Positions 32,839 to 45,063 of a stretch of DNA of 64,000 bases are shown in pieces. The translations under genes and the position numbers were made by a program. The stretch covers positions 1 to 64,000 of the forward strand of contig CANTFL010001320.1 of NCBI GenBank assembly GCA_947650285.1, given 5' to 3'. The notes beneath the pieces are model-generated. The model searched no databases and had not been told where the DNA came from. It saw only the letters and a program-made list of their open reading frames with translations. This DNA is from Hyaloperonospora brassicae (lineage: Eukaryota; Oomycota; Peronosporomycetes; Peronosporales; Peronosporaceae). Positions within the stretch are counted from its first letter, which is position 1, and every line of letters starts with the position of its first letter.

Positions 32839-32912
32839 GAAGTGCTCCCTGTCCTAATGGTGCCCAACGGGTAGCCGCCATATTTTTGATAGTCACACGG
32901 TGACTATCAGTT

Positions 32913-32921
32913 AAGGGGGGG
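32913..32921 (+). promoter_or_regulatory. Polypurine tract of gypsy copy B
   Basis: AAGGGGGGG, 3 bp before the 3' LTR, as in copy A. Confidence 0.7.
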
Positions 32922-32924
32922 TGC

Positions 32925-33338
32925 TGTAACGGGGCAGCCCGTTACATGGAAATTGTCATTTGAGATATAATGACAATAAAGAATATGAAGTTGAATATTT
33001 TTTAAACAATATCATCAATAGTGGTAATATTGAAGGGTCGACCAAAGAGTCTGCTCATTGGTTGATATCTTGACGATATCAACCCACCAATCGCCGCAGG
33101 ACGCGCGCAATGAGTGGTGACGAGACGTCACCATACACTCAGTTATATTAGCATAAATTAGTTAAGTCAAACAGATAGACAGTGGACAAAAGACTTAAAT
33201 ATATTAATAAAACAGTTGTGCTTTTACCTAAGACAGTATTTCCTCTGTCTTACCTACCGCTTCCTCGGTTGCCTCGTGTACGCTTGTCGGTGCACGATAC
33301 CCTTGCGTAAAGTTCACGCAAGGGTGTGCCCCGTTACA
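32925..33338 (+). repeat. 3' LTR of gypsy copy B
   Basis: 414 bp with the same inverted ends. It differs from the 5' LTR at many substitutions and small indels (for example GAAGGGTCG against GATGAATCG), so this copy is clearly older than copy A. Followed by target duplication AGTGC. Confidence 0.93.
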
Positions 33339-33343
33339 AGTGC

Positions 33344-36300
33344 CCGGTGAATATTATTATAGACGCAGGCATCGGCTTGGTTAGTAAACATCTACGAAGG
33401 GCGTGTTGCATACACGGAATGATATTGCACGAGTTGTTTGCCTTCTTTCTTCCTTTGTAGATAAGTGCTTTCCTGCACCTCGAGGTCTTAGAAGCCTAGT
33501 GTTCCGGGGCAAGCGTCGTCTTGATCGGGGGAGGCGAATTCCAGTAAAGGCAGAGTGTGTACCTAAGATAATGAATGCTCTCCCTAGAACCGTAGTACGA
33601 GTGAATCCTGCTTGTCCTTTGTCTAAGCAAGCCTTATAGCTGATAAAAACTGCTCAAGATTTAGTGGTAGTTGCTAAATCGTCTCGTAAATTTTGTTTGC
33701 GCCATCTCATAGCCGCTGCACGACTGCGTACCTGACATTATACAACGTATGAAGGCTGAAGTGATCTGTATATTAATCACGAACGCGTTGCGCGGGATCG
33801 CCGCCGTCCATGAACACACCCTGACTCAGCTTTTGCGCTTGCTCGTCCAGTTTAAAAGATGAGCTGTGCGTTGAAGGATGTCATAGGCGCAGTATTGACG
33901 TGGGTGTCGGAAAGGATGATACGAGAAAAGAGAGAAAATTACTGAATTTGATTGTGTCAATAAACATCAATATCTACAACGGCAGCATCAACAACAAAGC
34001 GTAAGGTAACGTGTGTGATAAAAAGACTTTAATAGTTTTCTCTGCTGCCGATCGGGGTGTCGAGGTTGTGGAGACTGTATTGAAAAAGCCTCTGCTGATT
34101 TTTAGCGTCGAGCGTTGCGTATTGGATGTGTCTGAAAAGCAAGGATCTTCTTCTGAACTACATTGGTACAAGAAACCTGCAATTTTATGTTTCAAGATAC
34201 CTAAACTAAACCTGTTTAAGGGATGTCTAACGAAATATCACGTAAATTTTGCTTGCACTTTATGTTATTTATGTCTTGAATGGACACTCGAGAAAGATGT
34301 GCCATTGGAAATATAAAACATTGCATAGTATACTCGTGAAGTACCATACAATTTATATGACACATATCACTTGTCAAACCGTGAAAAAGTTAACTACTCG
34401 CCACGTATTGCACGCATATGGCAGCAATTGGTAACTAGTGTAGATTAACTAGTGGTCAAACTTGGCTATGTAGTAGAGCGGTGCTGAATTTTGCCTGTAA
34501 TGGTACTTTTTCTCTATTTACTCAATTAGGTTTATATATTAGTAAAAATTTATCCATCAACATAACAGTCATGTTGACATAATGTGGTGTCGATTACATG
34601 TATTAAGTAACAGGGGACGTTTCCTGTCTGGCACATTACCAGACGTATGCATTTCTGTCCATTTACGTTGCGACCTTAAAAAGTTTGTATAAAGTTAGCT
34701 GCATTAGTAGTTAAGTTACTACAACAACCGTATAAAGTTGTATTAATGACTGTCTATACAGAAATGCAAGACACCAGACTGAGTAGAATCTCCAACACAC
34801 TTTAATGTTGCAACTTCACTTATTCCAGCGCCTAATGGAGTAACTTTAGAAATCCCGTAGTAACTGCATTTCCTAGAAGGATTGTATTAAGATGTAACCA
34901 TTTGTCTTCTCAGATACGTCAGCTTCAGCCACCCTTTAATAAATTTGTGTGACAGCGCGATACCTTTCTCCATATATATATACCACCCTATAAAAATTAT
35001 ACACTTATCTGATATCAACATTCGTCTTTTTGCCAGTCGTAAATACGTCTTGAAGTAACACGTACTAGTATAATAGTGAATGTAGTTCTATATATACAAC
35101 TTCTCATCGACATGGTGGACAATTAGCAGGCAAAATGTGAATTAAGTAGGATTAAAGCAGATATCCGTTGTGTCCTCCTTAGTGTCGATATGATCGAGCG
35201 CATTAGTCGGGCAGAAAAGCATAATTAAATGTGTTAGGCATCTGTTTTCTATATTCATTCATTACGGACATTCACTCATCATTTCTTCGATAAACAAATT
35301 ATCACGTCTTTTTTTCTCTTAAAACGACAGCTATAATTTAGATTGTGGTGGATCACAGTGTATAGATTGATGAGGCCGTTGACAGCACGAATTCATAGTT
35401 TATGCTCCACAAAAATATATTTCGATTGCATGTTGGACAGTCAACCGAAGGAGTTTTAACTCCTGTCTGATGGCTGTTACACGCAAATGTAGAGCTTAGC
35501 AGAAATGCGGTTGTTTCTGCCACACATACATTTGGGTGCGCAGCATATAGATTCTTGACATGTAGCTCTTCATCGTGCATGATAAGGCTTAAGTGGCATC
35601 AATTCTTTATCAATGGGTCTTTTAGAATGAGCATAGTTTGAGTATTTACTGCTTTGGGAGGGGGCTTTATAATTTTGGTGCCACTGCATCTTTATAGGAT
35701 TTTAGAGGACCTTGTTTGCAAAAGTTCTTCATTGATTAAGGAGCTATTATATATTCCCGTCAACGGTGTGCCTTTTTAAGTCCTAGTATCTAGTTTGTAT
35801 GGAAACTATCTCGATTGTTAGCTGTCAAGTGGCCGACATCGAAGTCATAAATATAACTAGCCTCAAAATTTAAGCACAGGCAGTTTCGTCTGCACGTCTT
35901 AGAGAGCAGATGCGAATATGATCACGAAAGCAAAGACACTTTGTCTGAGATATTGTTCAAGAGGGAGCGAGAAAGTGTAAACACTCACTTACATGATTGA
36001 TTTATACAGATCATCTGTAATTAAAAAGGCATGTTATATATGAGCAAAAACACTTTTATATATTAGTCGGATTCAACTTGAATATCTTGCTAGCCTAAGA
36101 TGATTGCATTATACTAGATATGTCCCTTCCGTTGCCTGACAGATTGCCATGTCTGTAGTTAAAACTTTGACGCACAAACGCTGATTTATAAGTGTGCTGA
36201 TCAGATTGATGAGACAAATTAGTTTGATGTCGATATTTATGGGTCCAGAATCTGTCGCATTTGAAAGATTCCTGCACATAAGAAATCATTGCTTCTTTTC

Positions 36301-37871
36301 AGCGGGGTTGTTGTTGGTTGTTGGTTGTAGAATGAAAGAGACGGGATGAACGTCCTGCGAATTGCCTATCGAACGCTTATGTAGTGTTTTGATGTGACTG
36401 TCACTGTTTCGTGCGGACGTCGGATAAGTTCCACAAGCATCTAATATAAACAATAATCACGATGGGCCTTTGCAAGGACCTATTCATATTGACTCATACA
36501 TTTTTTTTCTGTTCGCTACGGTTGAAATATAATGTTTTCTCATTCTGCAATAATTGTTTTCCATTTTGCTTCATCAACTCTACAGCAAAATTTAATGATG
36601 AAAATAGCAGCAACATTTCGATATGTGCGATTTTGTTGCTAGTGAATTATAACGGACGATGAGCTATTTGCCACTGATGTAACGGATCAGCTTATAGGCG
36701 CACGAAAATAAACTTATACGGTCGGACTGAGAAATGTGGTAGATTGATACATCACGAGCCGCTAAGAAGAGAAAACAGTAAAGCTTTTGTACCGAGGAGA
36801 AAGGATCTGTTTGCTGCGGCGTGTGTACAAACGGGGCTGTTCATAGCGTCGAGCTTACGGATAGAATAGAGGATGTTAACTTGAGTCAAGCACCTGCTGC
36901 TTTAAAAACGAAAATTCAAAGATTCGAGATAGATATGTATATATTCATCTTGCTTCTCCTAGCACGTCAATATAACGGACAAAGATCAAATTATTTTTTG
37001 GGTCATATTTTTGTTATAAATTTTATGTCATTGATAAGCTTAAGAAATAAAAATTAACCTTGAATAAACTGAAAATCATAATACACTATTTTGTATGGTC
37101 TCTAATAATACACTAGAAAAATTGGTAAGCGTGTAAAGCTTGGATGTACGAATTGAGTTACATCTGTTTCTTCTACAAAGGTGTTGAAAATCGTAAAATT
37201 TTATCGCAAAAGCAGTGGCCTCAAGAAAATACCTCGCTTTACAGGGAATGAGTATGATACGCACCAACAAATATCCCAATACAATGGATGCAAGAAATCT
37301 GTTGTAATCGATTTGATTTCGAATAATAACTACCCATAGGCCATTACCTTTTGCCTTAAAAACCAGTTGGTTTTTAAGGCACCCTTTATAGGTGATCAGA
37401 AAAACTTGCGTAAATGACAGTGCATATGGGCATGTGCTGAAGCTAGCTATTGCGTCGTGCATATGCAATGGAAGATAGGCTAATATGCATAGTTTTATGT
37501 GCAAGTGTGTGCATAAACTTTGTACGTCACCTACAGGAGTGTTGTGTATATCAAATGTCATGTACGCTTGTATCCCAACCGGTTTTGTGTGGCAGCACCA
37601 TCAGAGAGATCGCCAATTTCGAGAATCGATTCAAGCGAAAATGATGATTGTTCTCGAATCCTGATTAATAGCATCGACCAGTTTTCCCTGCCAGAAATGA
37701 CATCCCCTTATATATGAATTGATGACAACATCAGAGAAGAAGAAATACGGCGCCGCTACATGCATTTGAAGGATATAATGATTGTACAGCAGATTAGAAT
37801 TAAACACAGAGAGAGAATAATATTTAGACGAATAATTAACATCAGTTTGTTGATTGATGTTGAGCGATTTT
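33344..37871. other. AT-rich region without supported genes
   Basis: Short open frames only (the largest are about 100 codons at 34011-34316 + and 161 codons at 37076-37561 -, neither recognised). A 10-bp inverted pair, GCATTTCTGT (34649-34658) and ACAGAAATGC (34758-34767), is present without other element features. Nothing else was seen. Confidence 0.4.
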
Positions 37872-38110
37872 TGTTGATATGAGGGACGTCCTGAGTACGG
37901 CTGCGCGTGAGGCGCGTCGGACGGTGATGCGGAAGGCAGCCGCTGAGTTAGTGGTAGAATTGGTAATACAGTGTGCTACACTATAAGCGGCATTTGCGAA
38001 TATGGAGGGCGGAAAGAAATGCAGGTTAAAAATTTGGTAAAGGCATAGCAAAAGATAGATGACAAAATCTTTTCACCACAGTGTTTCAGACTTTTCCTTT
38101 ATCGATCCCG
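37872..38110 (+). repeat. 5' LTR of the outer copia element
   Basis: Begins TGTTGATATG. It shares with 49981-50217 the blocks GTCCT-AGTAC, TGCGCGTGAGGCGCG, GGCCGCTGAGTT-like, GGCAGCATTTGCGA-like, GGTAAAGGCATA and TTTCAGACT, in the same order and spacing, with roughly one base in four or five changed. The right end is uncertain by some bases. Confidence 0.7.
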
Positions 38111-41080
38111 ACTAGGCTATGATCTAAAGCATAGATGTGAAAGACAGCAACGCAGTACAGGCAATGCCGGCAACCGGTGATAAAGGGTCTCGTCGGAGCC
38201 AGCCGCAGTCTTTACACTCCCGCTTACGCAAGAAGAGCGGACTCTGAAGCGCTGGACAAGGTTCTAGCAAGGCTATCAGGTACGGATGCGAGAACGCAGT
38301 AGATTTAAAGTCTCGCAAGCAAGATGGATGGATGAGTATGAGTGGATGTGCTCCATCATTCAAAGCGGACTGCTTATTTCTTCGCTAGAAAATACTTTTA
38401 CCAATGGGCTACGTGGTGGAGCCCTGCAGATGTCAAATTTGCGTGAAAGCCTGGCTTCGAATCAGGAACATGAAACAATTTGTCGGGTTGACGGTCTTAA
38501 AATGAGCCCGCGGCATACTTTGAAGCAGCGTGTCGAGCCGCTTCCGCATCCTCTTTCTCAGCTTCCGCCGTACCAGCTATTGCCGATCACTCAGGCACCG
38601 GCAGGTCCACCGCAGCAAGTCATTGGGCAATTGTAGTTTCGCACACCGGATGAGAGGCGAGGCAAGCTCGAGATTCGCAGACTCGACGTTATTTAGGTGC
38701 ACGTCAGGATGGGCTCCGTCTTCTTTGACCGGCTTATATGTTTTGGCCCAAGTTAACATGGCACAATAGTCGTGGGGATTCCTGTGAAGCAAAAGCTTCA
38801 GGACTGATGTGCTCTATACGACTATACTGGGATCTACGAGCTTTACTTTATCAGGCAGGTTGACTGGTGGTGGTAATCAGTGTCGACTATGTAGTACGTG
38901 ATGCAACGCATGCTAGGCACGAAAACACAACGATCACAGCAGCACAAGCCATGAAGCTTTTCACGATGAAGATCGAGATACAGCGCTCGTGGCCGTAGCA
39001 CTTTCATTACCTAGTGGCTTTCAGTGACGCCATAGGTGGTGTGGAGCAGCATATACTGGTAGATATTGTCAGATAGACCTCAACTAATCCATCGACGTTA
39101 CTGACGAGAAAGTATGATTCAAACCCTGTGAACTAAGTTGTACACGCGGTGGAGATAGCCTACCGTGGCCAAGCCATTGAGATGGAAGCTCGATCGGGTA
39201 GCTTCTTCGGGAAGGATGTTTTGGCACTCATGGGTGAGTCCACGACACTCAAGGAGACGCGCACTTTCAAAGGATGCGGAAAGGTGATATTAGTTGAAGG
39301 CTAAGTATCGCAACAAAAGAACTGGGGTAAGAATGGCGGCCGCCGCAGCCGATGCGATGGCAACATGGTGATATATATTGGAGAAGTTACAGGAAGCAAG
39401 GTATTACGTACCGTTAACAACGACTTAACCATGGCGTCAGACAATTATGATGACACCGGGAATGACGACTGAGTCTTTCGTAGTGGCCCCAATCGAAACC
39501 TTGTCAACGATCCCGCAATGACGAAGCACTAACGAGATTGGGAAGAAGTGTGTCACCTTGATGACGGCGAAACTTTGATCCTGTCAATGTTCGGTAACGT
39601 GATGCTGTCAGTGCTTGCAAAGGTCAAGCAATAAGCTGAGATGTTGATATAGGTGTTCCTTGCGCCCAAGCTAACGCGCAACATTATGTGATACGACATG
39701 CTTAAGCGCAAGGGTTCCGAACTTGTTTTTGATGGGGCGGCGTAACCATTCTGGCGAGGCGCAGGAACGGTAAAGTCGCCTTCGATGTGTCAATGAAGTT
39801 TAATGTGCTGTATGTAAGGCAGTGGAAAAGGCACGAGGTACACGGCAGCCAGCGACGTGTGATGGTGATTCTGATGCGGGAGAATTAGTCAGTTAGATCG
39901 ATACTGATTTACGTAGGACATTATTTTACATCACAACCAGCGACTTGCATGTCTCACTTACAGCAGAATCGTACGGATGGCCAAGGAACCAGAGTTTGGA
40001 AACTAGTATCACAGATACCAAGCGCTCGAGCTGTATCTCGTTTGCGCAAAGAAAGCAGACAGACAAATAGTATTTAGTGGCGGAAAGACACTAGCGCATG
40101 TCTTTTTATCGATAGAAATCGGTGGAATGGTTTGCTCAGATTGACGGATTTGAGGACGCCAAAAAGCCGATTTAGGGACTGCACCTTATAAACTTTATCG
40201 ACCACAAATCTAACTACTATCGCGTGTTTCTGGCTCGTACGAAAAGCAAAGTAGCAAAATTTATAAGTGCTTTCTGGATTTTTCGAGCGCCGGTCAACTG
40301 CCGTATCCACGTGCTTGGCACAGACGGGGGTGTTAGAAGTCACATGACATCCTGTGTTAAATGTTTGTGGTTCGTCTCAGTGGAAGAGCCACATGCAATG
40401 AACCGTTTCTTCGGACAGGAAGGACTGTAGAGATACATGCGAAGATCCAAAAAAAATTAATGGACGACTCTTCAGATACCATGGAAAGATTTATCAAGCA
40501 GCAGGTATCAACCGGAGTAAAAGCGATAGTATATATTCACTTTTAATTCCGTTCTTCATTGCAGGTCTCTTTCCCAAAGGGGGTGGTGAGTACGCAAAAA
40601 TTGATGTATCATATAATTCCATAGGCGTTTCGCGACGAATGAGAGAGGCGATAAATTAAGCGTTGAACTGAAAGGCGTAGCGCATGGGAAGAACGGTGCT
40701 AAACATAACGCGCAGCATGATTTTGCGAGTCGCTTTTCAAAGCAATTGGGAGGACGCTGTCGAGCATGCTGTGTATATTGTAAACTCCAGACCAACGAGT
40801 GCTAATGAAAGCGCGCGTAGACGATGGAGGCTCTACCCAGCACGCGCCCGACCTGCGCATTATATTTGCTTTCGGATCAATTTACTCGATTTACAGAGAC
40901 CCCAGTAGATACTCGCTCGCGCAACGAGCGCAGGTAGCCGTCATTATCGGAAGCAGTGATGAGACAAAGGAGGTCAGGCTGTTCATCTAGAATGAGAAGG
41001 AAAGTGCGTTCAAACAGCACGTAAAACGTTGTAGTCCCAGCTTGTAGCAAAATAGTAAGCTTTGGAGCGTACACAAGCTT
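38111..41080 (+). pseudogene. Relic gag and integrase of the outer copia element
   Basis: Around 38980-39240 a gag-like piece reads L-V-A-F-S-D-A-I-G-G-V-E-Q-H. Around 40180-40330 the integrase core is recognisable by comparison with the inner copia: F-I-D-H-K-S-N-Y-Y-R-V-F and V-L-G-T-D-G-G (the latter equals L-R-T-D-G-G-G there). Around 40740-40800 the segment A-V-Y-I-V-N-S-R-P-T matches the later integrase (A-A-Y-V-L-N-R-M-P-T). Every domain is crossed by stops and frameshifts. It is oriented like the inner copy and is a distinct subfamily. Confidence 0.65.
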
Positions 41081-41901
41081 ATAGGTCGGGCGACTGTGAC
41101 ATACGCGCCATGTGTTGTCACTACTGCAATAAGTACAACGCCTATTACAAACGTTGCGGCAAAGGAATAGGCATTGGCACGGAGAGTAGGTTTCAAAATA
41201 AGAAGTCGAAGTCTTGGGTGGTTGTGGAGTGCGACGATGCGCAAGTAGGTATCAGGCGGTCAGGAGGCGTAAGCTTAAAAAAGAAGGCGTGCAACACGTA
41301 AGAGTGGTACGGATTTTGCACGAGCATGACCTTGAAACGATGCGAAGTGCGGAAAGAAAGAGCTACGGGAATGCAATACAAGAAAATCTACAAGCTCTCG
41401 CCAAAATGCATTATAAGCTTAATCAAGCGACCGAAAGAAATTTATACATTGTCCACGAAGAAGGTCTACAGGACTTTGACGGATGCCGATGGCCTCCTCG
41501 AGCGTCTGAAGTCAATACATGTAGCGTGCGACAACGAGCAGTTTTCAGGGCGATACACCACCTATCTTTGCGACCAGTCTCACAGCTCTCGATACTATTC
41601 GTCTGCGTCATCTCATTTCACTGGACTCCATTGGTGCTGCTTCGGAAGGTGGTATTGTCGTACGCATCAACTATGGTAGACCGGTCGCTGATTAATAGAG
41701 TATAGAGACCATGACGAGAATGCATACATGTGGTGCTTGCTTCGACAGACATCGTGCGCAAGCGATGTAGGACAGATGTTCGGCTATTTCTAACGGCGTT
41801 GGCAGAAGACCAGGGGTGTATGTGCTGTCTGTTCCATCTTGCGATGCTTGTGAAAGCGCTGTTGGGGCTCTGGAATAGTCTGTGGCGAAAAGGCACACGA
41901 G

Positions 41902-41982
41902 GACAGCTTGGCCGAGCGGTTAAGGCGATAGACTCGAAATTTATTGGGGTAACCCGCGTGAGTTCAAGTCTCACAGCTGTCG
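41902..41982 (+). tRNA. tRNA-Ser (anticodon CGA), copy 1
   Basis: 81 nt. A 7-bp acceptor stem GACAGCT/AGCTGTC with discriminator G; box A TGGCCGAGCGG; anticodon stem ATAGA/TTTAT with loop CTCGAAA (anticodon CGA, reads UCG); a long variable arm (TGGGGTAACCCGC) typical of tRNA-Ser; T arm GTGAG-TTCAAGT-CTCAC containing box B. There is no intron. All stems pair, so the gene looks functional, but no run of four T is found downstream within the repeat unit. Confidence 0.93.
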
Positions 41983-42292
41983 ATGCCATTCGTCTGCGTC
42001 ATCTCATTTCACTGGACTCCATTGGTGCTGCTTCGGAAGGTGGTGTTGTCGTACGCATCAACTATGGTAGACCGGTCTCTGATTATTAGAGTATAGAGAC
42101 CATGACGAGAATGCATACATGTGGTGCTTGCTTCGACATACATCGTGCGCAAGCGATGTAGGACCGATGTTCGGCTATTTCTAACGGCGTTGGCAGAAGA
42201 CCAGGGGTGTATGTGCTGTCTGTTCCATCTTGCGATGCTTGTAAAAGCGCTGTTGAGGCTGTGGCACAGGCTGTGGCGAAAAGGCACACGAG

Positions 42293-42373
42293 GACAGCTT
42301 GGCCGAGCGGTTAAGGCGATAGACTCGAAATTTATTGGGGTAACCCGCGTGAGTTCAAGTCTCACAGCTGTCG
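42293..42373 (+). tRNA. tRNA-Ser (anticodon CGA), copy 2
   Basis: Identical in all 81 positions to copy 1, one repeat unit (391 bp) downstream. Same stems, anticodon CGA and long variable arm. It also lacks a nearby T run. Confidence 0.93.
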
Positions 42374-42683
42374 ATGCCATTCGTCTGCGTCATCTCAATT
42401 CACTGGACTCCATTGGTGCTGCTTCGGAAGGTGGTGTTGTCGTGCGCATCAACTATGGTAGACCGGTCGCTGATTAATAGAGTATAGAGACCATGACGAG
42501 AATGCATACATGTGGTGCTTGCTTCGACAGACATCGTGCGCAAGCGATGTAGAACAGATGTTCGGCTATTTCTAACGGCGTTGGCAGAAGACCAGGGGTG
42601 TATGTGCTGTCTGTTCCATCTTGCGATGCTTGTAAAAGCGCTGTTGAGGCTGTGGCACAGGCTGTGGCGAAAAGGCACACGAG

Positions 42684-42716
42684 GACAGCTTGGCAGAGCG
42701 GTCAAGGCGGTAAAAG
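42684..42716 (+). pseudogene. Truncated tRNA-Ser 5' part, copy 3
   Basis: Starts GACAGCTTGG like the intact copies and keeps a D arm with two changes (GGCAGAGCGGTCAAGG), then leaves the homology before the anticodon loop. It marks the right edge of the tandem repeat. TTTT at 42720-42723 follows almost at once. Confidence 0.85.
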
Positions 42717-42759
42717 AGATTTTGGTGCTTGCGGTAACCTAAGACGTGCCGGCGGAGCA

Positions 42760-42992
42760 CAGAAACATGCACCGCGCCTACGTCAAAGCTGAAAAGGAAG
42801 CGCACTTGGGGATTCTACTGCATATTCCCAGACGTTGGACGTCAGCGAGGCACAATTTAGACACGTGGCACCGAGCACATGAAGAATGTTGCGCTTGAGC
42901 TGCGCCAGACCTTGTTCGGTCTCAAGCAGGCCGGAAGACTTTGGATCCAATTTAAGCACACTCGATTGCCAGCCGCTGGCTTCAGCCAGTGT
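42760..42992 (+). pseudogene. Relic reverse transcriptase of the outer copia element, left part
   Basis: Reads Y-V-K-A-E-K-E-A-H-L-G-I-L-L-H-I-P, then in another frame L-R-Q-T-L-F-G-L-K-Q-A-G-R-L-W and L-P-A-A-G-F-S-Q-C. These match the inner copia segments A-C-L-K-A-Y-K-E-E-E-I-E-I-H-M-R-V-P, S-L-Y-G-L-K-Q-A-G-R-L-W and N-D-A-G-F-S-Q-S. It stops abruptly at 42992, where the younger copia begins. Confidence 0.75.
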
Positions 42993-43200
42993 TGTTGGAA
43001 GTGGAGGCACGGCACCTGACAAGAAGGGTGGAGAAGCTGTGCAGCTTGCAGAAATCTTGAGATAGTGAAGAGCGTCTGTACGTAGTATATAGTGAGATCA
43101 AGAGTAGATTTCGTGAGGATCGCAACCACACAGTACAGTCTGGAAAATCACACCAGCCGCGCACTCGTTCCTCCCTTTGCACGCGGATGCAAAGCCAACA
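42993..43200 (+). repeat. 5' LTR of the inner copia element
   Basis: 208 bp, TGTTGGAAGT...AAGCCAACA, with TGTTGG/CCAACA inverted ends. It matches 48707-48914 with nine differences. Confidence 0.92.
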
Positions 43201-43212
43201 GGTCATGAGCCC
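43201..43212 (+). promoter_or_regulatory. Primer binding site of the inner copia, initiator-tRNA-Met half-molecule type
   Basis: GGTCATGAGCCC directly abuts the 5' LTR. Its complement GGGCTCATGACC is the anticodon stem-loop (CAT anticodon) of initiator tRNA-Met, not the tRNA 3' end. Drosophila copia and yeast Ty5 are known to prime from such a cut half-tRNA. Confidence 0.65.
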
Positions 43213-43339
43213 TAGTAGGGGCGTTGAGTACGCGAGTGCCGCCCAACGCGCAGCGGCGGCATTGATGGCGCGGCTTCGCAACACGCTAAAGGCCGCGCAG
43301 ACTCCTCCGGCTGTATAGAGCGACAACAGCGGAGAAGGC

Positions 43340-44970
43340 ATGCGACCCGATCTCGCGCTTGTCATGGAACAACAAACTGCGATGGTTGCACGGCTCAAGG
43401 AACTCGAGAGAGAACGACTGACGCTGCCGGGACCAACAGGAACAACTTTTGGGCCAGGCAGGACCAAGGCAAGAGCTCTGGTGACAACGATGAAAGCAGC
43501 AGAGACATTCAGATCCCCGTCTTTGCGAATGACGCATGTGAGACCCATGGAGGTTGACGACCTCCACGACGTCTTTGGGACTGAGTCCAGAGTACGCAAC
43601 GCAAGCGTCAGGACGGAAAGAAGAGCGCTGCGACAAGAACAGCAGCAGCAACTGCAACAACTTTCGGCCGCGCTAGAAGGTCTGCGAGTCGCCGCGGAAG
43701 CTCGAGGCATGCAGCTGCGAGCAGTGACAGAGGCACAAGAGACACAGCAAGAAGAGCAACGAGCTGCTGTTCAAGCTGCGCACGGACAACTGCAGCAGGT
43801 CGAACGACATCTGCTGAGCAAAGCAGAGCTCCAGCGGCAACAACGAGACGCGCTGGCGGCGCAGCTGGAAGCTCAAGGGCTCGAACTCGCGCAATTCATA
43901 GCACAACTGCAATCGGAGCGAGAAGCGCTTTCACTCCAACACGACCAGCAAACCCGCGCAGTACAAGAGAGAGAACAGAGTCTCTTTCTGCACAAGAAAG
44001 ATGTGTTGCACGAAAAGAATCGGCAACGCGAGCGAGAGATCGAGATTAATGAGAAAGTGAGAGCGGCTGGAGAAGCGCACCGCGCACGTGAGGTGGCGCT
44101 AGCGGAGCAAGCGCGGCGCGTGAAAGAGGAGCAGCAAACGCGCGAGGCGAGGCTTGGAGAATAAGCCAGACGTGTTAACCTAGACCAAGCAAACGCGGGT
44201 CGCGCGTGGCAGCATGCGCAGCACAACGCAGCAGACGTCGAGCGTCGCGTGCGTGAGGCGGAAGAGCGAGGTTATGCGAGAGCGACACACGAAGCCGCGG
44301 CGCGCGAGACTGCGGCACGCGAAGTGGTGGCACGCGAAGTAGTTGCACGCGATGCGACGAATCGCGCATTCGCTCAAGCGAGGCTGCAGCACCCAGGCGT
44401 AAATGCGCCGACTGGACGAGCTCTCGTCAGCAGATCGACTCGTGTGCCACTGGCAAAGGATGCGAAGCTCGACATTAGCGTGTTTACCGGCAAGGAGCTC
44501 CACAAGGGCTTGGGCGGCGGGTTCAAGCACTGGGGACGCGCGTTTATGGAAGAGCTTAAAGTGGCTCAAGAGGCGTGCGGCTACGCGTGGCCGGAGAAGT
44601 ACAAAATCAGCAAACTTGGCGAGTGATTCCGAGGAGAAGCTGAAGATTTTTCCATGGACTCAGGGACGAGTGTTGGGACACGGAAAGGACGCTGTCCTAC
44701 GCGATGGAGGAGATGAAATCGGCTTTTTCGCGCAGGTTCACTAGCGCACAAGTGTCTGAGTTCTTTAACAGGCGCAATAGCAGCAGCGACACCTGGCATG
44801 CACACTACCTCTACCTCATGGCGGCGCGAAATGCTACGGGTGCGTCGGCGTCCTTGATCCCGGAAAGCCCCGTGATGAATGCCAGCCCAGAGCTGCGACC
44901 TGTCCTCGCAAGCCAGTACGACCGAAAGCGCACCGACTTTGTGACCCACGCGCTCAAAATTACGCAGTGA
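43340..44970 (+). pseudogene. Gag of the inner copia, coiled-coil rich, broken
   Basis: From 43340 a very long charged coiled coil (Q/E/R/A-rich, heptad-like) runs to TAA 44162-44164. The same frame resumes immediately and continues to 44626 (H-P-G-V-N-A-P-T-G-R-A-L, K-L-D-I-S-V-F-T-G-K-E-L). Two frame changes near 44620 and 44700 lead into M-K-S-A-F-S-R-R-F and H-Y-L-Y-L-M-A-A-R, the conserved copia gag part, ending at TGA 44968-44970. It once formed the capsid. The extended N-terminal coiled coil is long for copia gag. It needs one stop read through and two frame changes, so it is not functional as it stands. Confidence 0.8.
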
Positions 44971-45063
44971 GCGCAGACTTACGAGGACAATAGGAAACGG
45001 GCGCCTCGCCCAGCCAAAGCCGCAGTAGCAGCAGCGACCACCACCGCACGCACGGACACAAGG

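Larger units (their letters stand above)
25342..33338 (+). mobile_element. Ty3/gypsy chromovirus, copy B (older, broken)
   Basis: 7,997 bp, same family, order and orientation as copy A, with LTRs of 415 and 414 bp that differ at many positions and a perfect target duplication AGTGC (25337-25341 and 33339-33343). Visible lesions: a frameshift in gag near 25990, one extra base in reverse transcriptase near 29028, a stop (TAG 29531-29533) at the end of RNase H and a stop (TAG 31315-31317) after the integrase C-terminus. Lesions are at other sites than in copy A. The internal hairpins are less perfect than in copy A. Confidence 0.95.
41576..42716. repeat. 391-bp tandem repeat (about 2.9 copies) carrying tRNA-Ser
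   Basis: The period is exactly 391 bp, as shown by the tRNA starts 41902, 42293 and 42684. The first copy begins in the T arm/3' end of a tRNA (41576, AGTCTCACAGCT), and the last stops 33 bases into a tRNA. Units are about 97-98% alike by eye, so the amplification is recent. It lies inside the outer copia relic between its integrase and reverse transcriptase pieces. Confidence 0.93.

Noticed and set aside
34649..34767. 10-bp inverted pair as the ends of a small DNA transposon
   Set aside because: No matching target duplication or second copy was seen; probably chance in AT-rich DNA.
41618..42705. Near-identical 101-123-codon minus-strand frames repeated every 391 bp
   Set aside because: They are the reverse side of the tRNA-bearing tandem repeat and are repeated only because the DNA is.
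41576..42716. CRISPR-like array
   Set aside because: The repeat is a direct 391-bp tandem unit with tRNA genes, not short repeats with varying spacers, and the genome is eukaryotic.
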